64,000 nucleotides of DNA from Filimonas sp. (GCA_017306865.1 JAFKHH010000028.1:1-64000), one strand, 5' to 3'; positions 1-9,440 are shown, numbered from the stretch's first letter. Notes: generated by a model not told the origin, from the sequence alone. A program made the numbers and translations.

Positions 1-1893
1 CTCAACCTCCCTTACCAGGTAACAGTCAAGAACGATGATGGTACAGCAAAAGGCACCATCACTTACATCTATGATGCTACCGGTAATAAGTTGGAAAAAC
101 GGACGAGTGAACTAGCCGCCAGCAGCAACCAGCAGCAAGGCAAGCAAACGACCACTACTTATCTTGGCAGTTATGTATATGAGAACAGCATACTCCAGTT
201 CTTCGGCCATGAAGAAGGGCGCGTGCGTCCTGTCACCGGCAACCAGCAACCGGTAACCGGCTACGTGTTCGACTACTTCCTCAAAGATCATTTAGGCAAC
301 GTCCGCATGATGCTCACCGATGAGCATAAGCAAGACAACTATCCTGCATTAACGTTCGAGAATGCCAACAAAGCAACAGAAACCGCCCTCTACGAAAACG
401 CCGACGCACAGTTAACTGCAAGGCCAATGGCCTTCGGAGATGCAGGCACGAATGGCGACCAGGTACAACTCTTAAGAAAGAATGTACAAAGCGTAGGAGC
501 AGGCAAGTTTTTGAAAGTGATGGCCTCTGACAAAATCAATGTACAGGTAGAATACTACGCCCCAAGTGGCACCGTAGATAACAGCGGCGCCAACGGCTTA
601 AGCACCATCGTTAACAGCCTCGCCAGCCTAATCAACAGTGGTGCTGTAGGCGGTGCCATGCACGGTGCAGGCAGTGCAGTCACCGCACAGTTAAGCAGTA
701 CCTCCCAGTTCACTAACTTCCTCGCTCCACAAAATGCAGCGACACCGACCTCCATGCCAAAAGCCTACCTAAACATCCTGTTCTTCGATGAACAGTTTAA
801 TTTTGTGGCACAGAACAGCGAGATCGTACCCGTAAGTGTATGGGATACAAAAACACCGATTGTAAAGGCCGGTAAAGAAGCAGTGAAGAATGGTTATGCG
901 TATATTTATGTGAGCAACGAAAGCAACAACCTGGTGTATTTTGATAACCTGCAGGTATCGCACAACAGGGGAGCAGTGTTGGAAGAAACACATTATTATC
1001 CGTTCGGGTTAACGATGGCCGGGATAAGTAATAAAGCTGCGGGTGGTATCGGAAACAAGAACCTCTACAACGGCAAGGAGAAACAGGATAAAGAGTTTAT
1101 TGATGGAAGCGGATTAGAATGGTATGACTATGGGGCGAGGATGTATGATGTGCAGATCGGAAGATGGAATGTTGCTGATCCGCTAAGTGAGATGTCAAGA
1201 CGCTTTAGCCCTTATGTATATGCATTTAATAATCCAACAAGATTTATCGATCCTGACGGCATGTTAAGCATAGATGCTGTAAACTTTGATCGAAATGTCA
1301 ATGAAAAAAACAATTTTGAAAAAGAAAATCCTTGGCATGTTGATCCGGGGAAAGAATTCAGTTTTATTGAATCGTTTAATAAGGATAAAGTTAAAGGCGA
1401 TTTATCTGGAAAAGAAGCCGAGCCTAACTATATAGGAGGGCCAGGGAATAAGAAGGAGAATAAAAAAACAGAAATTAATTCAGAGCCAGATTCATTTGAA
1501 GATCCTGATAGAAATCCAAATCAAGATAAAATGTTAAGTCCTGGTGAAATAGAATTGCTTAAAGAGCATGGGTGGGATCATAGAGATAAAGGTGATCACG
1601 GCGGACAAACCGACTTGTATAAAGATAAAAAAGGAAATGTATATCAGAAACCTAAAGGGGGGAAAGGATATGGTGAGCCGTTAGGGATCAATCTGAATCA
1701 TTTACCTGCGACATCTACGGCTTCAACATGGTGGAGCGTATTTAAGACAACATGGAGGTTGATTTCAGGAGGGCCAAACGTTACTGTTACTACACGCGCA
1801 GCAGGTGCAAGTGCTGTAGCAGGTGCAAGTGCTTTAGTCGCAGGGGCTGCATACTATATCGCTAATTATGGTTGGATAGTAGTCGCGTTTTAA
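1..1893 (+). CDS. RHS repeat protein, C-terminal part with toxin-like tip (5' end outside window)
   Basis: The reading frame is open from base 1, so the gene starts upstream; 630 residues are visible. The first residues contain a YD-type RHS repeat ([10 protein letters not shown]). The conserved RHS core follows near codons 380-420 ([31 protein letters not shown]) and ends at DPDGM, where polymorphic-toxin tips usually begin. After DPDGM the DNA becomes clearly more AT-rich. The tip contains [13 protein letters not shown], then [19 protein letters not shown] and GEPLGINL, a pattern I associate with polymorphic toxin type 37 domains, and finishes with a hydrophobic stretch. RHS proteins form a shell around a toxin that is delivered to competitors. 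Toxin identity is an inference; the RHS call is firm. Confidence 0.9.
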   Translation, partial: LNLPYQVTVKNDDGTAKGTITYIYDATGNKLEKRTSELAASSNQQQGKQTTTTYLGSYVYENSILQFFGHEEGRVRPVTGNQQPVTGYVFDYFLKDHLGNVRMMLTDEHKQDNYPALTFENANKATETALYENADAQLTARPMAFGDAGTNGDQVQLLRKNVQSVGAGKFLKVMASDKINVQVEYYAPSGTVDNSGANGLSTIVNSLASLINSGAVGGAMHGAGSAVTAQLSSTSQFTNFLAPQNAATPTSMPKAYLNILFFDEQFNFVAQNSEIVPVSVWDTKTPIVKAGKEAVKNGYAYIYVSNESNNLVYFDNLQVSHNRGAVLEETHYYPFGLTMAGISNKAAGGIGNKNLYNGKEKQDKEFIDGSGLEWYDYGARMYDVQIGRWNVADPLSEMSRRFSPYVYAFNNPTRFIDPDGMLSIDAVNFDRNVNEKNNFEKENPWHVDPGKEFSFIESFNKDKVKGDLSGKEAEPNYIGGPGNKKENKKTEINSEPDSFEDPDRNPNQDKMLSPGEIELLKEHGWDHRDKGDHGGQTDLYKDKKGNVYQKPKGGKGYGEPLGINLNHLPATSTASTWWSVFKTTWRLISGGPNVTVTTRAAGASAVAGASALVAGAAYYIANYGWIVVAF

Positions 1894-1976
1894 CCTTGCA
1901 ATAAATCTATTTCGAGATGATTTTGGGTTGAAAATGAATAGACTTTTTTGTGATTGATTATATTAAAATATTACAT

Positions 1977-2402
1977 ATGAAAAACGAGATTCATTTAGAA
2001 TTTTGCATTTGGGGTTTTGATGATATATCACATGAGGAAATATCCAAGACTTTGGGAATAAAACCTTCGAAAATTTATGTTAAAGGAGAACCTGTGAATC
2101 CAAAGTTTCCTTTAAAAAAAGCTTCTAAAAATGGATGGCGAATGAGGATTGAGGAGGATGCATATGCGTCCTTCGAAAATCAAATGGATAAAATGCTTGA
2201 TGTAATAGAACAGAAAAAAGCTTTGTTTGAGATTTTTTGCTCAAAATATTATTGCGAATTCTCTTGTGCGCTTTTTATTCGCTACAATAATGGAGAAAGT
2301 ACCCCCTGGATTCATTTGACATCAAGATATAATGAGTTAGTTAAAAAATTAAATATTGAATTTGATTTTGATATCTATTGCTTACCTAAGGAAAGTTTAT
2401 AA
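1977..2402 (+). CDS. DUF4279 protein, putative immunity protein for the RHS tip
   Basis: A 141-residue AT-rich gene 83 bases after the RHS stop. A GTG start at 1950 would add nine residues; I prefer the ATG at 1977 because the protein then begins directly with the conserved strand. The pattern FCIWGFDDISHEEISKTLGI and a later WRMRIEED stretch fit the DUF4279 family (known family, function not established; members often lie beside polymorphic toxins). No signal peptide, so it is probably cytoplasmic. Its position right after the toxin tip and its low GC support an immunity role, but this is inference from context. Confidence 0.7.
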   Translation: MKNEIHLEFCIWGFDDISHEEISKTLGIKPSKIYVKGEPVNPKFPLKKASKNGWRMRIEEDAYASFENQMDKMLDVIEQKKALFEIFCSKYYCEFSCALFIRYNNGESTPWIHLTSRYNELVKKLNIEFDFDIYCLPKESL

Positions 2403-2425
2403 TAGATAGCTGTGCCTTCTTCTCC

Positions 2426-2469
2426 ACAACGTCCCTTCTGCTTGATTTGCGTGCAGCGAGGGACGTTGT
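2426..2469. repeat. Inverted-repeat hairpin 1 flanking an RHS fragment
   Basis: An 11-bp perfect stem (ACAACGTCCCT at 2426-2436, complement at 2459-2469) with a 22-base loop. It closely resembles the hairpin at 2722-2772 in stem (AACGTC) and in the right half of the loop (ATTTRCG). It lies between the immunity gene and the RHS fragment and is followed by TTGTTT, so it may also end transcription of the gene at 1977. Confidence 0.6.
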
Positions 2470-2698
2470 TGTTTATAACACCAGCAACGTCAATGCAGAA
2501 AGTCAGAACCTCTATAAGATCAATGGCAGCAGCACCAACAAAACAGGCTTAGGCATTACCCTCAAAGTAATGGCAGGGGATAAGCTGAGCGTGTATGGTA
2601 AAAGCTATTACTTCCAGAACAACACCAATAACAACAACAATTACCTCGTACCTGTAGACCAGATCATCATGGGCCTACTGGGTGGAGCAGGAGTATAG
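2447..2698 (+). pseudogene. Orphan internal RHS fragment
   Basis: An 83-codon frame whose middle (LKVMAGDKLSVYGKSYYFQN, then LLGGAG) matches the segment that precedes the RHS core; the full-length gene upstream has the related [19 protein letters not shown] near codons 175-190. No YD repeats, core or tip are present, and the start lies inside a hairpin loop. I read it as debris from RHS gene rearrangement and not as a working gene. It is bracketed by two related hairpins. Confidence 0.7.
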
Positions 2699-2721
2699 GC
2701 AGCAATCACAAAGTTCTCTTT

Positions 2722-2772
2722 ACCGCAACGTCTCCTCTTCGAAAATTTACGCAAGGCAAGAGACGTTGCGGT
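2722..2772 (+). terminator. Hairpin 2 with T-run, related to hairpin 1
   Basis: A 13-bp perfect stem (ACCGCAACGTCTC at 2722-2734, complement 2760-2772) with a 25-base loop, then TTTTTAT. The long loop is unusual for a simple terminator; the similarity with hairpin 1 suggests both are copies of one repeat that can also stop transcription. Confidence 0.6.
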
Positions 2773-3049
2773 TTTTATCTTAAGTGTTAAGTGTGATTAA
2801 AAAAATGAAAAGAGATTTTGTTAGAAGAACAGGAATAGTCCTCGAATAACGAAATGTTTTCTATTAATCATATGGGAAACTATGTGTACTAATAGAATCC
2901 TTGAGTAGGATAAAACAAGCTGTATATATTATTAAAATATCATAGTTTCAGTTTCTAAAAGGGGATTATCTGTCGATTTTTGGACTGGTATGTTATCTCT
3001 CTGTGTTTCTACGTCTCCTTAATTATATATTGACTTTAAAAAGATAAAA
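2773..3049. other. Intergenic, AT-rich, no gene seen
   Basis: Together with the hairpin before it this is about 350 bases without a gene. I see only a 14-codon frame near 2805, no tRNA-like fold and no clear TAnnTTTG promoter. Confidence 0.5.
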
Positions 3050-3700
3050 GTGAAAAGTATTTTGTTGCTTATGGTGTTGTTTTTGTCTTCTACTATATAT
3101 GCGCAAGATCTTGTGGAGGATGTTACAGTCCGCGGCACGTTTGTGCAAGGTAAAAGAGTATATAAACTATATTATTGCGCCTCTTGTTATGAAGGCGGCA
3201 TTCAGTTAACATTGTATACAGATAGCTCATACTTTTATAAGTTAATAGGAACAGGGCACAAGCAAATATCCGAAGGGAAGTGGACGCGCAATAAAAAAGA
3301 CTTTATTCTTAATAGTAGGATAAAGCAACATGGCGTGCCTATAAAAATAGACGGCGTGAGCTATGGAAGTGATCTAGGAGGCATAACTTCCAGGAAGACG
3401 CCTTTTATAATTCCATTCAACTTGAACGGTGAAAAAATATATGACGCACGGGTATTTATAAATAATGATTCAACTTTCTGTTTCCCTTATTTCGATACAT
3501 GTGTGGGGAAATACAAATCGATTGACAGCATAAAAGTAAATTTTGGTAAAGGATTTACTACCCAATGGATACCTTTTGTATGGCCACAGGCACGGTATGT
3601 AAAAGTGACGGCAATGATGGATTTTTCGTTTGAAGAATATGTTGTCTTTGAGAATAAAAAGTATACTCCGACAACTTCTTTGAAGCTGATTTCCGAATAA
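3050..3700 (+). CDS. Secreted protein of unknown function
   Basis: 216 residues starting at GTG; the first residues form a typical signal peptide (MKSILLLMVLFLSSTIYAQ, cleavage after the alanine of YAQ). The mature part is beta-rich in appearance with two close cysteine pairs (CASC near residue 44, and C near 143 and 151) and aromatic-rich C-terminal third. I do not recognise the family. Export and its place after RHS debris would fit a periplasmic immunity or effector protein, but nothing in the sequence proves that. Confidence 0.6.
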   Translation: MKSILLLMVLFLSSTIYAQDLVEDVTVRGTFVQGKRVYKLYYCASCYEGGIQLTLYTDSSYFYKLIGTGHKQISEGKWTRNKKDFILNSRIKQHGVPIKIDGVSYGSDLGGITSRKTPFIIPFNLNGEKIYDARVFINNDSTFCFPYFDTCVGKYKSIDSIKVNFGKGFTTQWIPFVWPQARYVKVTAMMDFSFEEYVVFENKKYTPTTSLKLISE

Positions 3701-3919
3701 ATGAGTCCTCGAAAATTTTTATGGGTAAGCTGTTGAAGGAAACGAGTGTCTGAGATGGACTTGCCTTCCCCCCCTTTGCTTAAATATCTCTATCCCTGAC
3801 TTCAACATAAATAATTTATAGCACCTTACACGATAAAATCAATTCATTATACGTTCTTGATTTTATTGTGCAGTTATTCCGCTTTTTGCGGCATATGCAC
3901 TAAGGTTTAAAAAAATGTA

Positions 3920-3943
3920 GGGCCCGGATGTCTATCCGGGCCC
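3920..3943. terminator. Strong terminator between convergent genes
   Basis: A perfect 10-bp GC-rich stem (GGGCCCGGAT at 3920-3929, complement 3934-3943) with loop GTCT, followed by TTTTATT on the plus strand and, on the minus strand, by CTACATTTTTTT. It lies between the plus gene ending at 3700 and the minus gene ending at 3984, so it probably serves both. Confidence 0.85.
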
Positions 3944-3983
3944 TTTTATTGTCAAGCCATAGCCATAGAGACGGCCACGCCCG

Positions 3984-4586
3984 TTAATCCAGTCTTTTGA
4001 ATTTAAATTGCTCCCCCACAATAAATGAATCCCCCAATAGTAAAACGCTCAGTTCATTTGAGCCAAAGAGAGATGGATTGCCCACAGAAGCCGGATCTAT
4101 CCTTATAGAATAGTCAAGGCCATGCTTTTGTAAGATCGCCCCATAATGCTCCAGCAATTGTTTAGGGCCTGTAGTGAATAAGCCGCTACTAAACAGGAAC
4201 AACTTGTCTGTCTTTTCTGCAAAGGGAAAAGGTACATTACTATTGAATAAAGACCTATGCACACAATATAGGTCGTATAATAAGGCAGATGCATCTGTGA
4301 CCTTGCCTGAATAATAAAGCTCCGCTTGTGCATTGGTAAATTCCCATAAAAGTGGATGCTCGTACGCAAGCTTCAATTCGTATGCCGGTTCAAAAGTAAA
4401 ATGACATTTCTGATAGCCGCTTATTGCAATATTCCAGTCCTGTGAAGTAGAGCCTTCATCGTTTTGCAGCATGATAGAAAAGTCAATAGAGAAATGCTCT
4501 GCTATATGTGCTGCTTTTGTAGTAAGAAAAATAATATCGTCCTCATAGAATTGCTCTTGCAATAAAATTAATTCTTCAGGTAACAC
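3984..4586 (-). CDS. Cytoplasmic protein of unknown function
   Basis: 200 residues, ATG start, no signal peptide or membrane segment. The composition is acidic and aromatic-rich with a middle stretch HPLLWEFTNAQAELYYSGK. I do not recognise a family. It lies 38 bases downstream of a lipoprotein gene on the same strand and may be co-transcribed with it. Coding is supported by a long frame without stop and a convergent terminator behind its end. Confidence 0.55.
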   Translation of the reverse strand: MLPEELILLQEQFYEDDIIFLTTKAAHIAEHFSIDFSIMLQNDEGSTSQDWNIAISGYQKCHFTFEPAYELKLAYEHPLLWEFTNAQAELYYSGKVTDASALLYDLYCVHRSLFNSNVPFPFAEKTDKLFLFSSGLFTTGPKQLLEHYGAILQKHGLDYSIRIDPASVGNPSLFGSNELSVLLLGDSFIVGEQFKFKRLD

Positions 4587-4624
4587 GCTTGCTATTTTAT
4601 TGCGAAGCTAAGTATTTAAGAAAA

Positions 4625-5098
4625 CTAATAACCTGCCTCCGGTATTTTCTGAAACGTTTGACCCTTCAGTATGCTATCACCTGCTACATACACGAGAGAG
4701 TCAGCCTGCAATCTAAAACTTACATTGCCGATATATGGTTTCAGTGTATCATTTATATGAGGTGCGAGTATATTCATTACTGTGGAAGAGTCTTTATAAC
4801 GTTCAAAACTCTTTACTTCTACCACGTTGTTAAACCTGTACCAATTTCCCTCTGTGTAAAAATGGCCAAGGCAGGTACGGGTATAATAAGAAAATGTACC
4901 GCCAGGGTTTAAAATTAGCTCACCCGTTGTCCAGATGTTGCCAATCGCTTTCCATTTTTCTGTTGTTGGTATTGCGGTATTCGGCTTGGATTCTGGAGGT
5001 GGGAGTAGTGATACAGGCTGCTCGCCCGGTGCTGTATTGCAAGCCATGCTACAGAGCCAAAAAGCCATTATCAGGATGCGGATATATTTGATGGGCAT
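4625..5098 (-). CDS. Small lipoprotein of unknown function
   Basis: The open frame extends to 5221, but the ATG at 5098 gives a lipoprotein signal: a hydrophobic stretch (IRILIMAFWLCSMAC) ending in a lipobox with the acylated cysteine in SMAC|N. The 157-residue product has a proline-rich linker (VSLLPPPESKP) and then a beta-rich domain with GELILNPGGTFSYYTRTC, which resembles the layout of small lipocalin-like lipoproteins; this is a weak resemblance. It faces the WG-repeat gene divergently, 141 bases away. Confidence 0.65.
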   Translation of the reverse strand: MPIKYIRILIMAFWLCSMACNTAPGEQPVSLLPPPESKPNTAIPTTEKWKAIGNIWTTGELILNPGGTFSYYTRTCLGHFYTEGNWYRFNNVVEVKSFERYKDSSTVMNILAPHINDTLKPYIGNVSFRLQADSLVYVAGDSILKGQTFQKIPEAGY

Positions 5099-5188
5099 GA
5101 GGGCAGTTTCGTTGTCTGGTTGCGAAACTACCGGATTTTTGAAAATACCCTCATTCATAGACAAAGAATACCCACTGGTAGGTATTTT

Positions 5189-5215
5189 TTTGTGTATTTT
5201 GTACAGGTATTTTTG
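5189..5215 (+). promoter_or_regulatory. Candidate promoter of the WG-repeat gene
   Basis: TATTTTTG at 5208-5215 matches the Bacteroidota -7 consensus TAnnTTTG, with a TTTG at 5189-5192. The spacing of 15 is shorter than usual, so the upstream element is uncertain. The start codon is 24 bases downstream. Confidence 0.4.
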
Positions 5216-5239
5216 CCACACAAAACCCTCGGAAGAGAT

Positions 5240-7063
5240 ATGAAAACCATTTTAACCTTACTGCTTAGTACCTTTTTACTTACCACTGCCGGGGCGCAAA
5301 ACAGCCTGCAACAATTACGATATACCCTGGCCAAATGGGCGGAGCATACAGATGGATATGCCGCAAGCTCATTTGTACTAACGGATGATTACCTGGTAGC
5401 GGACCTGCTAAAGGCTGACGACCAGAAAAATAAGATACGATACGCTATTAAATGGTCAGATATAAAGTGGGCCTCTTTGCATAATAAAAACGGCGTTACG
5501 GCCATCATTACTTATGGCAATGCTTACACCTTTACAAAATGCAAGGAGGGAGAAACGGCTCAACTTCTTGTAGGTGAAAAAAAGTATAAGAGAGATTCGG
5601 TTACGGGTTTTGTTGCCTTTAAAATTGCGCCTAGCATAAATGATAAAAACGGGAAAGTCATTGAAGCCGGGCAAAGTGACCTTGTGGCAATGGTAGAAAA
5701 GGTGGCCAAAGAAAAAGGCGCGTATATACCAGCAAAGAGATATGACGATATTAAATATACAGATGAGCCCATAGTTGCCGTAGCTCAGAATGGCAAATGG
5801 GGGTTTATTGATGAAAAATCCAACGAAATAGTTCCTTTAATCTATGACAACGTTGGCCCATATAAAGATGGATTGGCTCAAATAGAGCTGGATGAAAAAT
5901 ATGGTTACATAGACAAAGGTGGCAGGCTGATAATACCAGCTAAGTATAGCAAAGGAGATGAATTTATAGATGGGTTGGCTATTGTAAAACTAGACGGAAA
6001 ATATGGATGCATAGACAAAACCGGCAAGACAGTAATCTCATTTAAGTATGAGGATATGGGGTACTGGAGTGAAGGCATGCTATCTGTAAAAAGCAATGGA
6101 AAAATTGGTTATGTCAATCGGGCAAATACACTCGTAATACCGCATAAGTATGATAAAGGCAGCATATTCAAAGATGGAGTGGCATGGGTGAAAGTGAACG
6201 AAAAATATGGTTTTGTTGATAAAACCGGGAAAGAGATCCTGACACCGCTATTCGATGATCTGTCCAGTATAAAGAAAGGGTTTGCCGGTGTGAAATCAGG
6301 AACTAAATGGGGACTGGTAGATAAAACAGGCCGCATTGTAATACCTGTAAATTATGACCGTGTGTTTTTCCCGGCCAATAATATGTCGATGGTTGCGCTG
6401 AATAATAAATATGGCTATGTAGATATGAATGGGTCAGAAGTGGTAAAACTAAAGTATGATGACGGGGACAATTTTGAAGAAGGAGTAGATCTTGCATGGG
6501 TAAAACGTGACAACAAATATGGCTATATAGACAAAACCGGGAGAGAAGTAATACCTGTGGTGTATGATAAACTGGGTGCATTTAAAAATGGAATGGTGTG
6601 GGCAAAGAAAGATGGCAAGCAGGGTTACCTGGATAAAACGGGGAAAGAAGTAGTGCCGGTTATTTACGACAACATAGGCGTATGGGAAAATGGAAAAGCC
6701 TGGGTGGTTGCAAACAACAAATACGGTTTTATAGACCAAACCGGGAAAGTGGTGATCCCATTAAAGTTTGATGATTGCGTACAGTTCCGGGAAGGCCTGG
6801 CATTTGTTAAGCTAAATGGCAAATATGGCTACATCAATACAGAAGGTGCGTTAGTAATACCAGCCTTGTATGAGGATGTAACCAGCTTTAGCGACGGTGT
6901 TGCCGCCATCAAGCAAAATGCGAAGTGGGGCTTTATTGATAAAACTGGTAAAATGGTCATCCCGACCAGGTATGATTGGGCGGAACCATTTGAAAACGGG
7001 CTTGCCAGTATTGTGATGGATGGCAAAGATTACTATATAGATAAGGCCGGAAACAGGTACTAG
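5240..7063 (+). CDS. WG-repeat protein, exported
   Basis: 607 residues from the ATG at 5240, which begins a signal peptide (MKTILTLLLSTFLLTTAGAQ); the frame extends upstream to 5120 but those codons lie over the promoter. After an N-terminal region of about 180 residues come twelve full WG repeats and a partial thirteenth, each with the form GKYGYIDKTGKxVIPxxYD at about 35-residue spacing. WG repeats form beta-propeller-like or solenoid surfaces used for binding; no catalytic role is known. Periplasmic or surface location is inferred from the signal peptide. Confidence 0.9.
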   Translation: MKTILTLLLSTFLLTTAGAQNSLQQLRYTLAKWAEHTDGYAASSFVLTDDYLVADLLKADDQKNKIRYAIKWSDIKWASLHNKNGVTAIITYGNAYTFTKCKEGETAQLLVGEKKYKRDSVTGFVAFKIAPSINDKNGKVIEAGQSDLVAMVEKVAKEKGAYIPAKRYDDIKYTDEPIVAVAQNGKWGFIDEKSNEIVPLIYDNVGPYKDGLAQIELDEKYGYIDKGGRLIIPAKYSKGDEFIDGLAIVKLDGKYGCIDKTGKTVISFKYEDMGYWSEGMLSVKSNGKIGYVNRANTLVIPHKYDKGSIFKDGVAWVKVNEKYGFVDKTGKEILTPLFDDLSSIKKGFAGVKSGTKWGLVDKTGRIVIPVNYDRVFFPANNMSMVALNNKYGYVDMNGSEVVKLKYDDGDNFEEGVDLAWVKRDNKYGYIDKTGREVIPVVYDKLGAFKNGMVWAKKDGKQGYLDKTGKEVVPVIYDNIGVWENGKAWVVANNKYGFIDQTGKVVIPLKFDDCVQFREGLAFVKLNGKYGYINTEGALVIPALYEDVTSFSDGVAAIKQNAKWGFIDKTGKMVIPTRYDWAEPFENGLASIVMDGKDYYIDKAGNRY

Positions 7064-7091
7064 TATTACAAGAAATACTTATTTATTGGTA

Positions 7092-7122
7092 TTTGTAGGG
7101 ATAGGCCGTCCCGTTATTTTTG
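7092..7122 (+). promoter_or_regulatory. Near-consensus housekeeping promoter
   Basis: TTTG at 7092-7095, 19 bases, then TATTTTTG at 7115-7122: an exact match to the Bacteroidota consensus TTTG-N19-TAnnTTTG. Transcription would begin near 7129, about 350 bases before the sigma-factor gene, so it drives either a long leader or a separate RNA. Confidence 0.7.
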
Positions 7123-7128
7123 TAATAA

Positions 7129-7326
7129 CGTAAACCCTGACTAACTGCTTTTACGATATAGACATATCCGCCTGGTGAAAATTAGTTGCTTAGCGCGCTC
7201 ATATTTCACTATTCCGGAAATAACAACATGTTATTTGAAATAATTACTGCCTTAGATAAGCCGCCGGTTAGTAAGTGAACTTTGGCGCTTTCACCGTGGT
7301 TGGGGGATCATGGTGAAGGCAGTTTT
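7129..7326 (+). ncRNA. Candidate structured RNA of about 200 nt
   Basis: Begins after the consensus promoter at 7092-7122. The ends can pair: AACTGCTTTT (7143-7152) with GAAGGCAGTT (7315-7324), ten pairs with two G-U. Inside, GGTGAAA (about 7173) can pair with TTTCACC (about 7280), and AGCGC with GCGCT nearby. A rod closed at its ends with an open middle and about 200 nt in length is reminiscent of 6S RNA, but I cannot confirm this. The alternative is a long leader of the sigma-factor mRNA. The T-run after the closing helix is short. Confidence 0.3.
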
Positions 7327-7476
7327 AAAAATACACCCTGTCATACTGCATAACAATCGATTGTTTCCTGATCTATTAAAAATCATTATACTACGTTATT
7401 GCGCCCTGCGATATTCTTTTTTTTATTCTCCCTTTTGTCCTTTAATTTGGGTTCGATCTGTTCTCCCTGACGGCGC

Positions 7477-8025
7477 ATGAGTATAATAGATGACAATACC
7501 ATACTAGAACTACTGCAAGAACATCATTTCGATGGCTACAGGGCTTTGTTCGATAAGTACTACAAGTCTTTATGTCTCCAGGCTACCTTTCTTGTAAATA
7601 ATTCTGACGATGCACAGGATATTGTGCAGAATGTTTTCGTTTATCTATGGAAGAATAATAAGTTTTCAAATATAGAAACGTCACTGAGTGCCTATCTTGG
7701 CAGGTCTGTGCGAAATGAGTGCCTGCTTTACCTGAAAAAGCAGCAGAAAGAGAAAGACATGCTGGATGATTACGCCTCACTGGAATCGGTGGTGAGTACG
7801 GAAGACCCTGAGCAAATGCAACAGGTCTATACCCGCATGAATGCTGCTATAGAAGCGCTGCCACAGCAGTGCCGGGAAATATTCCGGATGGTACACCTGG
7901 AAAAAAGAAAATACAAAGAGGCGGCAGACCTTGCCAATGTATCTGTAAACACGGTCAAAACACAGGTACGAATAGCTATGGGCCGCTTGCGCGAGGCATT
8001 GACTATCAATAACGATGGTGTGTGA
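7477..8025 (+). CDS. ECF sigma-70 factor, Bacteroidota import-locus type
   Basis: 182 residues. Region 2 is visible near residues 25-60 (LVNNSDDAQDIVQNVFVYLW) and region 4 near 125-175, with a helix-turn-helix (YKEAADLANVSVNTVKTQV). Length and the missing region 3 fit the ECF group. In Bacteroidota, such factors paired with FecR and an STN-bearing SusC receive a signal from the outer-membrane receptor and switch on the receptor genes. The next gene is FecR-like and the SusC gene follows, which matches that arrangement exactly. Confidence 0.95.
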   Translation: MSIIDDNTILELLQEHHFDGYRALFDKYYKSLCLQATFLVNNSDDAQDIVQNVFVYLWKNNKFSNIETSLSAYLGRSVRNECLLYLKKQQKEKDMLDDYASLESVVSTEDPEQMQQVYTRMNAAIEALPQQCREIFRMVHLEKRKYKEAADLANVSVNTVKTQVRIAMGRLREALTINNDGV

Positions 8026-8082
8026 TGAGATAAAAAAGTTGACAACCTTTTCACCCTTTTTAATAAAAACAGCCTCATATAT

Positions 8083-9222
8083 ATGAGCATCCACATGAAC
8101 TTCGATAGCGATCATATTGAACAACTAATTTATCGACGCCTCGCGGGGGACATCCTACCCGAAGAAAACGCTGAGTTAGAATCCATTATCCAAAAAAGGG
8201 ATGATGTGAAACAGATGTGGAGTGAAATGAGTGCAGCCCATCGTTTATACAATGCCGGTCAGCTTGCAGATAAAATAGATACAGAAAAAGCATGGGAAAA
8301 TATTAAAGCGCAGGTGCAACCGGAACAAAAAGCCCGGGTGTTTTTCTTCAACCGCTGGGTTATGGCGGCATCCGTAATACTACTGGCAGGTATCGGCATC
8401 CTCTCTTACAAACTTTGGTTTGGGGCTGGCAATAGCCATAAACCCGAATACATAGAACTATCGCTGGCAAATGGAAAGGTCATTCGCCTGCAATCTTCCA
8501 AACATGACCTTACCGTACAGAAAGGACATAGCGCTGTGCAGCTAAGTAATGGCGCAGTGCTGGCAGATGCGCAGAAAGAGCAGATAGATGTAAACGCATT
8601 TAATACATTAGCTATACCACATGGAAAAGATTACCATTTGCAATTGGCTGATGGTACGGAAGTATGGCTGAATGCTGCTACAGAACTGCAGTTCCCGCTT
8701 GCATTTAGCGGTAATACCCGCAGGGTAAAAATAAAAGGGGAAGCCTACTTCAAAGTAGCACATGATGCAGCCCACCCCTTTATAGTAGAAACACTGCAAG
8801 GTGATGTACAGGTGCTTGGTACGGAGTTTAATGTGAAAAATTATCCGGGAGAAGCCATGGCCACCTCACTTGTAAATGGTAGCATCCATTTACATCCGCA
8901 GGTTGGAGAAGATATTTTGTTACAGCCAGGGCAGGCATTTGTTACAGATAAATCGAATAAATCATACGTAGAGCCATTCAATGAAATTGTAACGCTGGGC
9001 TGGATGCGTGGCCTCTACTATTTTAATAACTGTCCGTTAGAAGATATACGTGGTGTGGTGGAGCGCTGGTACAATGTGCAAGTGACCTTTAAAGAAGGGC
9101 ATGGCAATAAACGCTTTACCGGTGTGCTGGAGAAAAATAAACCGCTTACTCTATTCTTAAATAACATATCCATTTCCTCAGGCATTCCATTTAACTACTC
9201 AGGCAGCAACGTGCTATTCTGA
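8083..9222 (+). CDS. FecR-family anti-sigma factor
   Basis: 379 residues. A cytoplasmic N-terminal anti-sigma part (residues 1-85), one membrane segment near 90-108 (VMAASVILLAGIGILSY), then the periplasmic FecR domain with LADGTEVWLNAATELQFP and VKIKGEAYFKVAHD, and a C-terminal STN-like part (FTGVLEKNKPL). ATG at 8083 is used; ATG at 8095 is also possible. It starts 57 bases after the sigma gene and should hold that factor until the receptor signals. Inner-membrane location follows from the single membrane segment. Confidence 0.95.
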   Translation: MSIHMNFDSDHIEQLIYRRLAGDILPEENAELESIIQKRDDVKQMWSEMSAAHRLYNAGQLADKIDTEKAWENIKAQVQPEQKARVFFFNRWVMAASVILLAGIGILSYKLWFGAGNSHKPEYIELSLANGKVIRLQSSKHDLTVQKGHSAVQLSNGAVLADAQKEQIDVNAFNTLAIPHGKDYHLQLADGTEVWLNAATELQFPLAFSGNTRRVKIKGEAYFKVAHDAAHPFIVETLQGDVQVLGTEFNVKNYPGEAMATSLVNGSIHLHPQVGEDILLQPGQAFVTDKSNKSYVEPFNEIVTLGWMRGLYYFNNCPLEDIRGVVERWYNVQVTFKEGHGNKRFTGVLEKNKPLTLFLNNISISSGIPFNYSGSNVLF

Positions 9223-9440
9223 TAGTAGTAGCTGGTATGCATTTGAGCACCTGTGTTCAATAGTCAAATATTGTCAGGGCACCGCTATGGCCATAGGTGA
9301 ACATCCTTTTTCATAAGGGTGCAGATTTCGTATTGCCATTTTTTGCGTGTTAAAAAAAATTAAAAAATAACAATAAATTCTTTCACCCTTTTTTTTGAAT
9401 TCATACTCTGTAATTCGGAACAACTTTAAAACAACTGCTT

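Noticed and set aside
9223-9440. An ECF-specific promoter before susC
   Set aside because: The 218-base gap is AT-rich but shows no clear paired motif that I can assign to the sigma factor.
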